Assembly: GCF_000203815.1 (NCBI RefSeq)
Contig: NW_004457695.1
Location: 372,001-436,000 of the forward strand
Length of the DNA stretch: 64,000 nt
Reading direction: 5' to 3'
DNA from: Cavenderia fasciculata
Taxonomy: Eukaryota; Evosea; Eumycetozoa; Acytosteliales; Cavenderiaceae
Of this stretch, positions 49,535-61,163 are shown piece after piece. Both the position numbers and the translations under genes were made by a program. Every line of letters begins with the position of its first letter. The first letter of the stretch is position 1. A model generated the notes under the pieces. That model ran no database searches and had not been told where the DNA came from. It saw only the letters and a list, made by a program, of their open reading frames with translations.

Positions 49535-52421
49535 ATGATCACAAATTCAAAAGCTAATTTATTTATTAGAATCTTCAGACATTCAATACTCAGGTATCAA
49601 ATATTCGATTATATCAAGCAATTTGGTGAACTGTCAAGATTAGATGGTGATGAGAAACCTTATATCAAAGGAAGAGATATAATCACAATCATCAAACAAC
49701 GATGTGATCTTGGAACTATATCAAAGTATGCATTGCCTTGGCACTTTGTTAAACATTATCTTCCATCTGCTGATTGTAAAGAGATAAACAAATATGTTAG
49801 ATGGCAAGCAATCAATCAGTATACAACACATCCAAATGCAACTGTTGAATCGTTGGAAGGTCTCATTGAATGGTCACCTGATGTCTATTTTGTTGGTGAT
49901 TATCTAGACAAGACTGCAATCAATGGAAAGATAGATATATTAAAGATGATTCATAGTCGTTATCCAAATACAATCATGCACACAAACAAATCAGTTGAAG
50001 GCGCTGCATTGAATGGAGACCTGCAAATGATTCAACTCCTTGGCTCAATCGATAACAAAGGAATACCAATATTCACATCTCAAGTAATGGATAATGCTGC
50101 AACTAAAGGTTGGTTAGAAATATTAAAATGGGTACATCAAAATAAAAGTGAATCTGGAACAACTGAACAAGCAATCAACAAGGCAGCAGAAAATGGACAC
50201 TTTGAATGTGTAAAGGTATGTACCTATTTGTTAATACGTTAAAATACACAATTCTAATAATATATCTATTTTATATTTTTTAGTTTCTTGTAGAGAATAC
50301 AAAAGAAGAAGGAACTGAAGAGGCTATAAACATGGCCGCACGCAATGGTCATTTTAATATTGTTCAATATTTACATCAACATGATTATATTTGCACGACT
50401 AGAGCCATTGATGGTGCCGCTGAAAATGGACATTTAAATATAATTAAATACCTTTCAGAGAATAGAACTGAAGGATGTAGTGAAAAGGCTATGGATCTTG
50501 CATCATCTAATGGTCATTTGGATTGTGTCAAGGTATGTTATTAAATATATATATATAATATTATTATAGTTTAGACTTTATTGTTTTTTGACTCTTTTTT
50601 TCTATATTTCTATAGTATTTACATAATCATAGAAGTGAAGGATGTACAAATCATGCAATGGATGAGGCATCTGCTAATGGTCATTTAGAGGTGGTTAAAT
50701 ATTTACATCATAATAGGAGTGAAGGTGCAACCGAAAAAGCTATGGATGAGGCATCTGCTAACGGTCATTTAGAGGTGGTTAAATATTTACATCATAATAG
50801 GAGTGAAGGTGCAACTGAAAAAGCAATGGATGAGGCATCTGCTAACGGTCATTTATCTATTGTTCAATTCTTACATGACCACAGAACTGAAGGATTCACA
50901 GCGAGAGCCATGGATGAAGCTGCAGAAAATGGATTTGTATCAGTTATAGAATTCCTTCATTTTAATCAAAGTGAAGAATGTTCACCCAAAGCAATCACAA
51001 AAGCAGCAGAGAACGGTCATTTATCTGTAATTGAATTCCTTCATTGCAATCAAAGTGAAGGATTTACAACCAAAGTAATGGATAAAGCAGCAGAGAACGG
51101 CCATTTGGATGTAATAGAGTTTTTACATTGCCACAGAACTGAAGGATACTCAAAGAGAATTGTAAAACAAGTTGTTTCCAAAGGACATTTAGATGTATTG
51201 ATTTGGATACACAACACACTCCCTCCAACTCTTGACGGGTCACCACTTTTTAAAGCTGGAATGATTGAACTAGCTCATCAATACATCAACTGGACATCGG
51301 AACCATCTAGATTTCACCGTATTATCAAATGGTTATATGATAACAATATTGGAGTAGATGAGAGTAATCAACACATGGCTGCTTCCATTTCGGAAAAGTA
51401 CAATTCAAATAACACTCCCTATACATATGTAATGGGCCTGGATAGTAACTTGGAAATGCTTCGAACCCCTCTTGTCAACTCTTGGAATTACTCTCTTTGT
51501 CGAGCATTCGAGAATGGATACTATTTTATGGTTTTGTATCTTATTGAATGTTTTCCAAGAGAAAGAGGTGATGGCATCCTTGATCTTCCTTTTTCTCAAT
51601 ACCTTTCAACTGTAGACTTGGTTTGTAGAATTGGAAAGGGAACAAGATTGAAAACTGACATTAAATTTAAAAACAATTATTCTTTAATTGTTTATTTAAA
51701 TGAAAACGATAGACCAACACGTTATGCTCAAATCGATGAAGCAGCCAAAGATGGACAATTCTCATTGGTATCCTATCTCTATCATAAAGGGTTTTATTGC
51801 TCCTTAATTGCTTTGGAAGAGTCTTCAAAGTGTGGTTATTTATCAATTATCAAAGTATATATACATTACAATCAATATAAACACCAGATCTCTCTTTCTC
51901 TAACAATCGATAAATATCTATTTTCTTTTTTTTTTTAGTTTCTTGTAAAACATAGGGAAAATGAAAGAAGCATAGTAAGTCGTCCATCACTGACATATGC
52001 AGCCTCAAGAGACAAACTTTCTTGTCTGTTATTCCTTCTCCGACACCTTCGTAAAGTCTCGGTCAAGGGTCTGGAGATGGAAGCCACCAATGGTAGCCTT
52101 ACCACCCTACAAGCAATTCCAAAATTCCTAAGAGACAATGATCCTGATACATTGATCCATGCAGCTCGCAATGGTTGGTTGACAATCGTTCAATATCTCT
52201 ACAACAACAACAAGAACAACAAAGAAGCTGCATTTAAGGAAGCAATGAACCCTCAAATTGCCTCTATCATGGAACCTTTCATCGGACACATCAGAGATGA
52301 GGCCCAATTTTATCGGTCTGATTACAACCATGATGATTATTATTATTTTGATGAATATAAAATCGTTCCTTCGAAATTTGAAGAATATGAAGAATATTTT
52401 GATCAATTTAATTATAAATAA
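49535..52421 (+). CDS. 28-residue ankyrin-like repeat protein (paralog 2)
   Basis: Four exons, 49535-50215, 50284-50532, 50616-51854 and 51939-52421, 883 aa, all junctions in phase 0 after CVK or IIK codons. The N-terminus parallels paralog 1 (ISKYALPWHFVKHYLP, YVRWQAIN). About a dozen 28-residue repeats of the type AMDEASANGHLEVVKYLHHN follow. A second domain from about residue 480 is more degenerate, then a last set of repeats and an acidic Tyr/Phe-rich tail. Two consecutive units (50658-50825) are identical as protein. Its stop is 21 bp from that of the convergent pdx1. Confidence 0.85.
50658..50825 (+). repeat. recent tandem duplication of an 84-nt ankyrin-like unit
   Basis: Units 50658-50741 and 50742-50825 differ at three of 84 bases, all silent (AAT/AAC, ACC/ACT, GCT/GCA). 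A third unit starts identically at 50826 and then diverges. Confidence 0.9.
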
Positions 52422-52442
52422 AACAAATTATTTAATATTCAT

Positions 52443-53563
52443 TTATTTTTCCTTGATTGCCCATTGTTCCTTCATATTATCTGTATTGATTCCTACCATT
52501 GCTTCTCCCAAGTTTTCACTCACTAATTAAATAAAATAAAAAAGGGAAATTAGAAAATTAAATTATTTATAAATATCATAATTTGATTCTCTTTTGTTTC
52601 AATTTTGTTTACATACATTCAGCAATTTTTTTAGGATCATTGTAATGGGTTACTGCTTGAACAATGGCTTTGGCTCTTTTGATTGGATCACCACTTTTGA
52701 AAATACCTGATCCTACAAACACACCGTCCATTCCAAGTTGCATCATGAGAGCTGCGTCGGCTGGGGTAGCAACACCACCAGCAGCAAAGTTGACAACTGG
52801 CAAACGACCAAGAGCCTTAACTTCTCTGACCAACTCGATGGGTGCTTGGATCTCCTTGGCATAGGTGAATAATTCATCGTCGTCCATCATCACCAACTTT
52901 TTAATCTCCTTGTTGACTGCTCGAGCATGACGTACTGCCTCGACAATGTTTCCTGTTCCAGCCTCTCCCTTGGTTCTAATCATGGCAGCACCCTCTGAGA
53001 TTCTACGCAATGCCTCTCCCAAATTTCTGCATCCACAAACAAATGGTACTTCAAACTTGTTCTTGTTTATATGATTTTCTTCGTCGGCAATGGTCAACAC
53101 TTCACTCTCGTCAATATAGTCAATACCAATGGCCTGGATGATCTGTGCCTCTACAAAATGTCCAATTCTAACCTTGGCCATCACAGGAATACTAACAGCT
53201 TCCATAATACCCTTGATCATTGTTGGATCTGACATTCTTGCTACTCCTCCAAAATGTCTAATATCTGCTGGTATTTTCTCTAATGCCATTACTACAAAAA
53301 AAAGTAATTAATATCAATAAACTATTGAAAAAAGACATAGATAAAGAGATAATTATATTTTCTTTTTTTTTTTCCATACCTGCAACAGCACCTGCTTCTT
53401 CAGCTATTCTAGCTTGTTCCGGGGTTACTACATCCATAATAACACCACCTTTTAACATTTGAGCCAAGGCAGCCTTGGTTTTAAATGTTGATATTTTAAC
53501 AACTGGCTTATTGTTGTTGATTGGTAAAGTTTCCTTTGATTCCATTTTTAATACTGTTGACAT
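52443..53563 (-). CDS. pdx1: Pyridoxal 5'-phosphate synthase subunit Pdx1 (PdxS/SNZ)
   Basis: Three exons, 53563-53380, 53291-52617 and 52522-52443, 312 aa. The short last exon ([12 protein letters not shown]...) completes the family C-terminus. The (beta/alpha)8 barrel shows [33 protein letters not shown], the lysines of [13 protein letters not shown] and [11 protein letters not shown], and [20 protein letters not shown]. Pdx1 makes PLP from ribose 5-phosphate, glyceraldehyde 3-phosphate and ammonia supplied by Pdx2. A short extension precedes the barrel. It is divergent from pdx2, with 1.2 kb between the starts. Confidence 0.97.
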
Positions 53564-54755
53564 GATTAAAATAAATTATAGAATAGAAAAAGAAATAGAA
53601 AAAGATAAATGAAACGTTGTAAGTAAAGAATGAAATGATAGATGAAAAAATAGATAATGATTATTATGATGAACTGCAGGAGAAGTTGTGGTGTGGTAAA
53701 GTTGATGATGCCATGCAACCCACTACCACCAATCAGATGATGATTTGATATATGTCGATTTTTTTTTTTTTTGAACTTCAACTCTTTATGTATCTTTTTA
53801 TCTCCTTTTATCTATTATCTCTTTCCATCTCCTCTATCTCTTACATGATTTATTTGTTGTTTAATTAATTGTTGATAATTGATATCATTATTATATTATT
53901 GTTTTTATAAATAGATTTAGTTTCTTGATATCAATACCAAGAAGATGATTGTTTGTTGATGTCATATGACGATGAATAAAAGACTCTCTTGTCTAGACGA
54001 ATAAAATAAAATAGTATTTCTGAGAATGAAAACGACATATCCCTCTTTTAGACATTATCCAATCAAATTGAATTTTGCTTGAAAATCTTTTTTTAAAATT
54101 CTTACATATTTATCTAAAAGTTATCTATTATATTATTTGTCTAACTATATTTTGTTTGTTTATAATGATTACTAAAGGTTTGATGATGATGATGGGGGGT
54201 TTTAATACAAAAATGAAGGTTAACAACAAATTCAATTAAGGTAGTTCCATCTCCGACGACCCGCAAAAAATGTGTTTTGAATGCATGCCTGGTTTCCGGA
54301 TTAGGGGGGTAAAGATTTTGTTGGGATTCCACGCGTTCTCTCTTTGCAATTTAATTAAATTAAAAAATCGGCATGCATGCTTGCATTGGGATGGGACATA
54401 CCCTCAGACCGGTGAATCATAAATTAAAGAATACCCATAGATACGTAATGTTCACAAGACACAAAGTAGAAATTTCAAAAAGGTAAAGAAAAGAAACAAA
54501 CAAACGAATGGTCATTACGCAATACCTTTCTTTTTTAGAAAGAATGAATGATCATCACACGAGTCGGGTAGGGGGGGGTGTGGTTATTGAGTGGTGGGTA
54601 TACTTATCAAAACTCGAATCATCACTAAATCAACCCCCTACCATACGTCAACCTTTTAAGAATAATTAACTAATATTAAATATATTTTTAATTTATTTAT
54701 TCTTTACGAAGAGTAATAATAATAATTTAATAATATTTTTAGAATAATAATAATA
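53564..54755. promoter_or_regulatory. shared divergent upstream region of pdx1 and pdx2
   Basis: 1.19 kb between head-to-head starts. The pdx1-proximal half is AT-rich. The stretch 54180-54660 is less AT-rich and carries several G-runs: GGGGGG at 54194, 54304 and GGGGGGGGTGTGG at about 54571-54583, plus GAGTGGTGGGTATAC. The G/T-rich boxes look like Dictyostelium G-boxes (GBF sites). The palindrome GCATGCATGC is at about 54372. No convincing gene. Confidence 0.45.
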
Positions 54756-55557
54756 ATGACAAATGATACAATTAGAGTAGGAGTATTATCTCTACAAGGA
54801 GGAGTGATTGAACATGTAAACATGTTAAAAAAGATAGCCAATGTAATAGTCAAGGAATTAAAATCAACTGAACAAATCAAAGTTTTCGATCCACATGGAA
54901 TGATATTACCTGGTGGTGAGAGTACTGCAATGGCCATTATCGCTGAAAAGGATCAAGAGTTGTTCCCTTATCTACAACAATTGGTTCATTCTCAAAAGAT
55001 TGCTGTTTGGGGTACATGTGCAGGTTCAATCATGTTATCTAATCAAGTTGATCATCAAAAAAAAGGAGGGTACGTACACAAACAAATCAACCATACCAAT
55101 TGAACCAATCAATATATATATATATGATTATAGATTTACTTACTTTATATTTTCTCTCTTTAGACAATCATTAATTGGAGGATTAGAAGTTCAAATATCA
55201 AGAAATTACTTTGGTCGACAAATTAATAGTTTTGAAACAACTCTAACATTGAATTTACATGATGATCAAGAAGAAGGTGGAGCAAGTATAAACAAAATGG
55301 AATTTGAAGGTATATTTATTAGAGCACCAGCCATCCTTAAAACATTATCCGACAAGGTACACATTATAAGTGATTTTAATCATACCAAACCAGATGGCAC
55401 CGAAGAAACTGTCATTGTTGCAGTACAACAAGACAACATGTTGGCAACTGTATTCCATCCTGAACTAACAAATGATAATAGATTTCATCAATACTTTGTT
55501 GATTTTATAATTAAAAATAATCAACAACAACAACAACAATTAAATATAATTAAATAA
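54756..55557 (+). CDS. pdx2: Pyridoxal 5'-phosphate synthase glutaminase subunit Pdx2 (PdxT/SNO)
   Basis: Two exons, 54756-55069 and 55164-55557, 235 aa; the donor is GTACGT. Class I glutaminase motifs: GVLSLQGGVIEH at the start, LPGGESTAM (oxyanion strand), the catalytic Cys in WGTCAGSIML (about residue 88), and the His-Glu pair in FHPELT. GLEVQISRNYFGRQINSFE is typical of PdxT. It releases ammonia from glutamine and channels it to Pdx1. A short poly-Gln run lies near the C-terminus. Confidence 0.96.
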
Positions 55558-55677
55558 TAATTAAATAAATAATATAATATAAATATGTATAAAATAATCA
55601 ATGTATTTCTTATCTGATTTGATTTGATTTTTAAAACAAACAATTTTTGATGATTTATTAAAAAGGTTCAAAAATGT

Positions 55678-56569
55678 TTAAGCATCTGGACATTCCAAAG
55701 AACCATCCTTGATTTGGGCTTGGATTTCCTTTGGTGACTTTCCGTTGACCTTGCAACCAATGGAGTTAGCAGTACCTAAGATTTCGAGGACGGTAGCCTT
55801 GAATTCGACGGCACCAGACTTGAAACGCATGGTACGGGCAATCTTGACGATTTCCTCAAGTGGGATGTTACCGTGATGCTTGATGTTCTTTTCCTTCTTA
55901 CGATCTCTGGGTGGTTCCTTGAGGGCCTTGATAACCAAAGCAGAAGCGGATGGGAGAACTTCAGCAGAGGCGATACGGTTTTGAATGGTCAACTTGACTT
56001 GAACCTTCATACCCTTCCATGGCATGGTGGCCTTGGCAATATCATCACCAACCTTCTTTGGGGAGACACCGAGTGGACCCAACTTTGGGGCAAGGGTGGA
56101 CATGGCACCACCTTCACCACCAGCTACTCTGAGGAATACTAAAGTAAATTAAAAAGAAAATAATTAATATTATTATTCGATGTTATAGTAGTATTGTATG
56201 TATGTTTATCAATCATCGTAGTAGTTAGTAGTAGAAGCGAGCGAACGAGTATTATTATTATTATTGACGATCAAAATTATTAATTGTTTTTGTTTCGTTT
56301 CGTTCGAGTAGATTATTCCATTGTGTGTGGGTGAGTGTTGATGTTAAAGAGTAATGAAAGAGTAACATGATGATAGATTCATTATTATATTATTATTATT
56401 TTCGTTTGATCAGTTGATAATTTATTATTATTATTATTATTTATTGTACTGTATTATATATATCTTGTTGCTGTGCTGTATACTACTACTGACTACTTTG
56501 ATTGATACTATACTATAGTTTAATAGACATACCTTCAACTTTTTCGGATGGGTCAACTTTTGGAGGCAT
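55678..56569 (-). CDS. rpl12: 60S ribosomal protein L12 (uL11)
   Basis: Two exons, 56569-56533 ([12 protein letters not shown]) and 56138-55678, 165 aa, the standard length. Contains [36 protein letters not shown] and [12 protein letters not shown], conserved in uL11. It forms the base of the ribosomal stalk and binds 25S/28S rRNA at the GTPase centre. The 393-nt intron after the 12th codon is long for this genome and may hold expression signals or a small RNA, but I saw no clear C/D or H/ACA boxes. Confidence 0.97.
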
Positions 56570-57166
56570 TGTTTGTCTTTTTTGTTATGAACACTGAGCT
56601 AAAGAGAAAAAGAAGAACTTTTGTGCGACACATAGGTCGCTCACCGAAAAAAAATTGCGACACTTGAGAGAATTAAAAAAAAATTCAAAAAAATTCATCG
56701 TTTCTGTCGAAAAAATACGAAAGCAAAACGAAAAAAAAAATGCACGGTGAAGTTTGACCGAAAGGATCACCAAGCACTTTTTCTCACCTAGTTGTATCGA
56801 TTTTAATTGACAGTAATGATAGACTTATTAAACCCTTTTTAATTTAATCAAGTAAAACACAATTAATATGATGATCAATATATCTTCTTCTTTTCTCAAA
56901 CTACTAGTACTGAACAAAAAAGGAAAATAAAATACTCATAAACTCATTGAAAACAAACAAATTATGATTCCAATCTGACCATCTTCATAAATGATAAAGT
57001 ATTGTAAAATGTAGTTACAAACAATGATCAAATAGGAAGATAACCGTGATGTATATAACCAAATTGATAATGATAATATAAAAGAGTATTTGAGTATGAG
57101 AGTCTCCATCCTGTTCCGTCATAGAAAAGAAAAGAGAGAGAAGAGAGTACAAGATTGTGAGTTTTT
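56570..57166. other. rpl12 upstream region
   Basis: It begins with a leader rich in AAAGAGAAAAAG and AAAAAAT runs. A 62-codon minus-strand frame at 56585-56773 is Phe-rich translated A-tract. No gene called. Confidence 0.4.
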
Positions 57167-57249
57167 AGTTCATTAGGTTGGTAAGTTGTTACACACTTCT
57201 TAGCTGATGCCGACTTTAATGGCCACAGCCCAACTGTCTCTACAAACTA
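57167..57249 (+). ncRNA. candidate structured ncRNA, copy 1
   Basis: An 83-nt stretch is repeated with five differences at 57335-57417. It can fold as follows. The outer stem is GGUUGG (57176-57181) with CCAACU (57230-57235). Stacked directly on its 3' side is GCUG (57203-57206) with CAGC (57226-57229). Inside is GCC (57209-57211) with GGC (57221-57223) around a 9-nt loop. A 21-nt single-stranded segment lies between the 5' strands. In the other copy one outer pair is C-G instead of U-A. The tail contains ACAAAC. It is not a tRNA; the Dictyostelium Class I motif CCUUACAGCAA is absent. Strand is chosen because one G-U pair would be lost on the other. Confidence 0.5.
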
Positions 57250-57334
57250 AATTATAAACTATCAAATCTTATCCTTTTCTACATCTATCTATTCCTTTTC
57301 CCATTTGCCCAAAGAGATTGGTGTTGTTTAAAAT

Positions 57335-57417
57335 AGTTCATTAGGTCGGTATGTTGTTACACGTTTCTTAGCTGATGCCGACTTTAATGGCCACAGCCCG
57401 ACTGTCTCTACAAACTA
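57335..57417 (+). ncRNA. candidate structured ncRNA, copy 2
   Basis: Same 83 nt as copy 1 without indels. The outer stem reads GGUCGG (57344-57349) with CCGACU (57398-57403), i.e. a compensatory change at one pair. The inner hairpin is identical to copy 1. The three other substitutions lie in the unpaired 5' segment. A TTTTCCCATTTG stretch about 40 nt upstream weakly recalls the DUSE of Dictyostelium small-RNA genes; copy 1 has no such element that I can see. Confidence 0.5.
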
Positions 57418-57686
57418 TTTGTTACAATCCCAATCCTTTTTTTTTTTTATACTCTTTTTAATTATTTTCAATTGATGGTTATATACATACGGTTTTGGTT
57501 GATTTGGAGTTGTTTGTTTGTTTGTTGGAATTAAATAAATTTGGTTGATTGATTAATTGATTGATTTTGGATTTTGATTTTTGATTTGTTATTAGTATTA
57601 TTATTATTATATTATTATTATTATTACTAACTATATTTATTATATTATCGATAGTGACGTTATTATTATTATTATTATTAATATTA

Positions 57687-58584
57687 TTAATATAATTTCT
57701 TTTCTTTATGAAGAGTGAAATAAAGTCCTTCGAAATCATAATAAGTAAGTGTATCATAAGCAACATTTGTAAATGCCAATAACCATTCAAAGATTGAATA
57801 TTTACTATAAGCTAAATAAATAAAATATTAATATTAATAATTATTGATTGATTTAGATATATCTATCTATCTATTTCTTTGACTTACCCAATGGAACACA
57901 ATAAAAAGTATGATCAACAAAATATTTCAATGAGCTTACAAAGAGCAAGAAATGGACGATACCAGAGATGACCTTCCACTTGAAAGAAAAGAGGTCGCGT
58001 TGTGTCTTTGGACTATAGTTGGGGGAGATGAGGGAGAGGAGTGAGCGGTTGCCCGAGCCATTGTACTTGAACTTGATACGGGTGTGGTAGAGCACGGCCG
58101 AATGAGTGTACATAAAGAGGAACGAGAAGATGACGTACGAGACGAAACCAATCTGATGAGCAAACAAATGTTCAGACGAGGAGATGTAGATCCAACCACC
58201 AGCTGAAAACACACGAATCGTGTCAAAGATGGTGGAGAGTGGAACGAGTAGACGCAACTTCTTGACCGAGTCGTTGACCGATGCACTCGAGCCAAACACC
58301 GAGACGAGAGATTGGATGTCTTCCAATCCGATATGATGGTTGAGATAGATGGTACCGAGACGCAACCCGCTGGTCAACGCCATACCGTAACGAAACACAT
58401 TCATCTCTGGTGAACGGTCACCAATGGTCGACGAAATCGATGGCAAGAACTCGTACTGACGACAATGATTCTCTGTCACCTTTTTAAAATGAAGATAACA
58501 TGCTAGAAACAATGTCGAAAGGAATGAAAACATAGTTATACAACCATATGCTAATGGTAATAAACTTGCTTGAAATTTAAACAT
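57687..58584 (-). CDS. PGAP2/FRAG1-like membrane protein
   Basis: Two exons, 58584-57888 and 57811-57687, 273 aa. About six hydrophobic helices: YGCITMFSFLSTLFLACYL, the RLGTIYLNHHIG region, WIYISSSEHLFAHQIGFVSY, FSFLFMYTHSAVLYH, GIVHFLLFVSSLKYFVDH and the exon 2 helix KYSIFEWLLAFTNVAYDTL. FLPSISSTIGDRSPEMNVFR before helix two and the CVPL/YSxFEW part fit the PGAP2 family, which remodels GPI-anchor lipids in the Golgi/ER. The second exon was found by splice signals and homology. Confidence 0.82.
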
Positions 58585-58914
58585 CTCTCTCTAAACTTAT
58601 TATTATTATTATTAAACTAACAAACTATTATATTATTATTATTTGGATTTGTCTATCAAAGAGAACCTTTTTTTGATTTACTTAATAATACATATGTATA
58701 TTATATAGATATATGAAAGAAGAGGTTACTTCACATGTTTTGATGAAAGTATTATTATGAGAGAGCGAAAGGAGAGGAGGACACATGACCCAAAAAAAAT
58801 TGTTGAAAACAAAAAAAAAACAAAAAAAAAAAAGTATTTTTCGGACCTCTTCTTATTTTCCAAGTCAGCTTGCTATAATCCTTATTTTGTTTTATTATTT
58901 AATTAATTAATTAT
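58585..58914. other. short intergenic region
   Basis: About 330 bp upstream of the PGAP2-like gene, with A tracts near 58800-58835 and TAAT repeats. Nothing else seen. Confidence 0.4.
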
Positions 58915-60694
58915 TTATTTATTAATTTGATTATTTGATGATGATGATAATAATAATGTATGTTCAAGACGTAACATTGATTGTTTTGATGTGTTGTAGT
59001 AGCCAAGACTAGCGGCAAGATCAAAACAAATTTTAGATTGACCAAAGTCTTTTGGGATGTTGTCATAGCCGAGCATATGAATGATGCCAGCTTGTATGTA
59101 CCCTTCGGGTATTCTATTTTCACCGGCTTGAATGTACAGGTCCATTGCTCTAGGCATATTGATTTCCGTGCCAATTCCCTTTTGATAGCAACTGGCGTAT
59201 TGTAGGATCGAATAGGATCTACCTTCATTGGTGATATACTCTTCACGAAGTATTTTGAATATCTCTGGATGGTATTCAGGTCGAGATGTTTGCCAGTACA
59301 ATTGAATCAACTTTTGGTTTTCTTTGGGATTGGGTAATTCCAACGCATCGATATATCGTCTCTGCCAATCAATTGCAACCTTGATCTCACCTCTCTTGTG
59401 ATGATACTGTGACAATAAATCAAATGCTTCATAGTATCCAGATACAGCAGCTCTTCTAACTAAATCAATTCCAACTTGAACTCCATTTTGTGTATCTGTT
59501 AATGGTATTAATTTAAGTACTAATAATCTTCCATACTAGAGATAAATAATAAATAGAAATATTAATATCAACAAATTATATTACTATAATTATTTTACAT
59601 ACTTCATAACAAGCACGTGGATGGCCAACATTTGTTGCCATTTTCAAGTATGGTATCCCTTTTTCAAAGTTGGATGTACCACTTGAGCTGAGATGTCCGA
59701 GTGCATAACAACAACCGAGAAAAGCTGCGGCGGGGATATGCTTGGACATGATCTTTTTAGCAACTCGCACAACCTTTTGTAACTTGATTCGACGACCTTC
59801 AAAATATTTGAGTGCATTGACACACTCTTGGAATTGTTTCTCTAGACCTGATTCTGGGACACCAAATGCATTGTCAAATGATTTGGGTGCGATACGATGA
59901 GCCAAAGGTAGGATTGGTGGGAGTGGATACTCTATATCATCATCATTGGAAGATGAAGCAGACGATCCTCCTCCAACTGCAGATACATCCATTGGTAAGT
60001 GTCCAGATAATCTTTGAAAGAATGGTGCATCGTTGATGATGTTGTGTTGACGACGTTGAGCAGACGATGGAATATTATCTTCTTTAAGTGGTTCAACTTC
60101 TTCTAATTGTTGTCTACCAATTAATTGTTGTTGTTGTTGAAGTAATTGTTGTTGTTGTAATTGTTGTTCTAATTGGTGTTGGTGTTGTTGTAGTTGTTGC
60201 AGTTGTTGTAATTGTTGTTGTTGTAATTGTTGGAATTGTTGGTTTTGTTGGTCTAATCCAGATTGAACTACACTATTCATATTATTCATACTGACATTGA
60301 CATTGATGTTGGTAGTGATAAAAGGTAGTGATTTGAAACCATGACCTTCATGATCACCATAATCTATACAATTGTCACATAATAACTTGGTACAAGTCTC
60401 ACAAAACAATCTATAGTAATTGTATTGATTAGAGTCGACACTGACTTTGTTGCTGTCTTGTTCTTGTTGTTGTTGTTGTTGATCAGCACCATCTTTTTCA
60501 ACTTCAAGATGACCATGATGTTGATCTTTAACTTGACATGTGAGAGAATGAGCTATTCTTAGTGACCGAATAGTATGTTTATGATGGGTTGTATTTAAAC
60601 AAATATCACAAACCAATGTTGAACATGAAACACAAACATATCTATATGTTTGATCACCATGTGTCAAACAATTAATTGCTGTTGGACCACTCAT
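58915..60694 (-). CDS. protein with two B-box zinc fingers and Sel1-like repeats
   Basis: Two exons, 60694-59603 and 59535-58915, 570 aa. The start MSGPTAINCLTHGDQTYR leads straight into a B-box (CVSCSTLVCDICL...HHKH). A second Cys/His set (FCETCTKLLCDNCIDYGDHEGH) follows near residue 95. A long Gln-rich stretch covers about residues 135-180. The C-terminal half has Sel1/TPR-like helix pairs: AAAFLGCCYALGHLSS, GIPYLKMATNVGHPRACYEY and PRAMDLYIQAGE...GYIQAGIIHML. B-box proteins often act in ubiquitin or scaffold functions, Sel1 repeats in complex assembly. The upstream open frame to 61072 is Arg/Lys-rich leader without a good start. Confidence 0.8.
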
Positions 60695-61163
60695 CACTTT
60701 ACTTTGTCTTTTTTTTTTCTCTATCTTGAAAATAATAATTTTAAAGATACCTAAAAGAGAGATTACAAAGATAGATGGATAGAACAATAAAAATAGAATG
60801 AGTTTACATGGATGGTTGTGAGGAGGATGATCAATGAACATCAACAACAAGAATCTTTCTCTCTCTTTGTTTCTTCTTCTTTGAGGCAAAACGCCCCAAC
60901 AAAAACCATACGTCCCACGTCCGACCAATCGTTGTCTGTTCGATCGTAGATCTACATCGTTGTGGCGCCCGCGTTGTATGTTCAACCTGTCTGTTCTAGA
61001 TCTTTTTTTTTTTGATTTGGGTCTCTCTTTGGTACCTCGGAACCGTTCTACAGAGTACACCCATACATACATACGCTACGATCATAACTGTGTGCTTGCT
61101 TTAGCTATGTATGCTTGCTAAAGAGAGAGAAAGAGAGAAAGAGAGATACAGGTTAATTAATTA
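60695..61163. other. divergent promoter region
   Basis: About 470 bp between the B-box/Sel1 gene and a small plus-strand gene. The part 60880-61080 is less AT-rich than typical spacer (GGCGCCCGCG at 60964) and ends in GAGA repeats at 61120-61146. No tRNA or other RNA gene could be folded by eye. Confidence 0.4.

Noticed and set aside
54141-54332. 63-codon frame in the pdx1/pdx2 interval
   Set aside because: Low-complexity His run and no splice or start context; treated as regulatory spacer.
56139-56531. possible intronic snoRNA in the long rpl12 intron
   Set aside because: Box C-like ATGATTGATAA occurs, but no box D in the right order nor terminal stem was seen.
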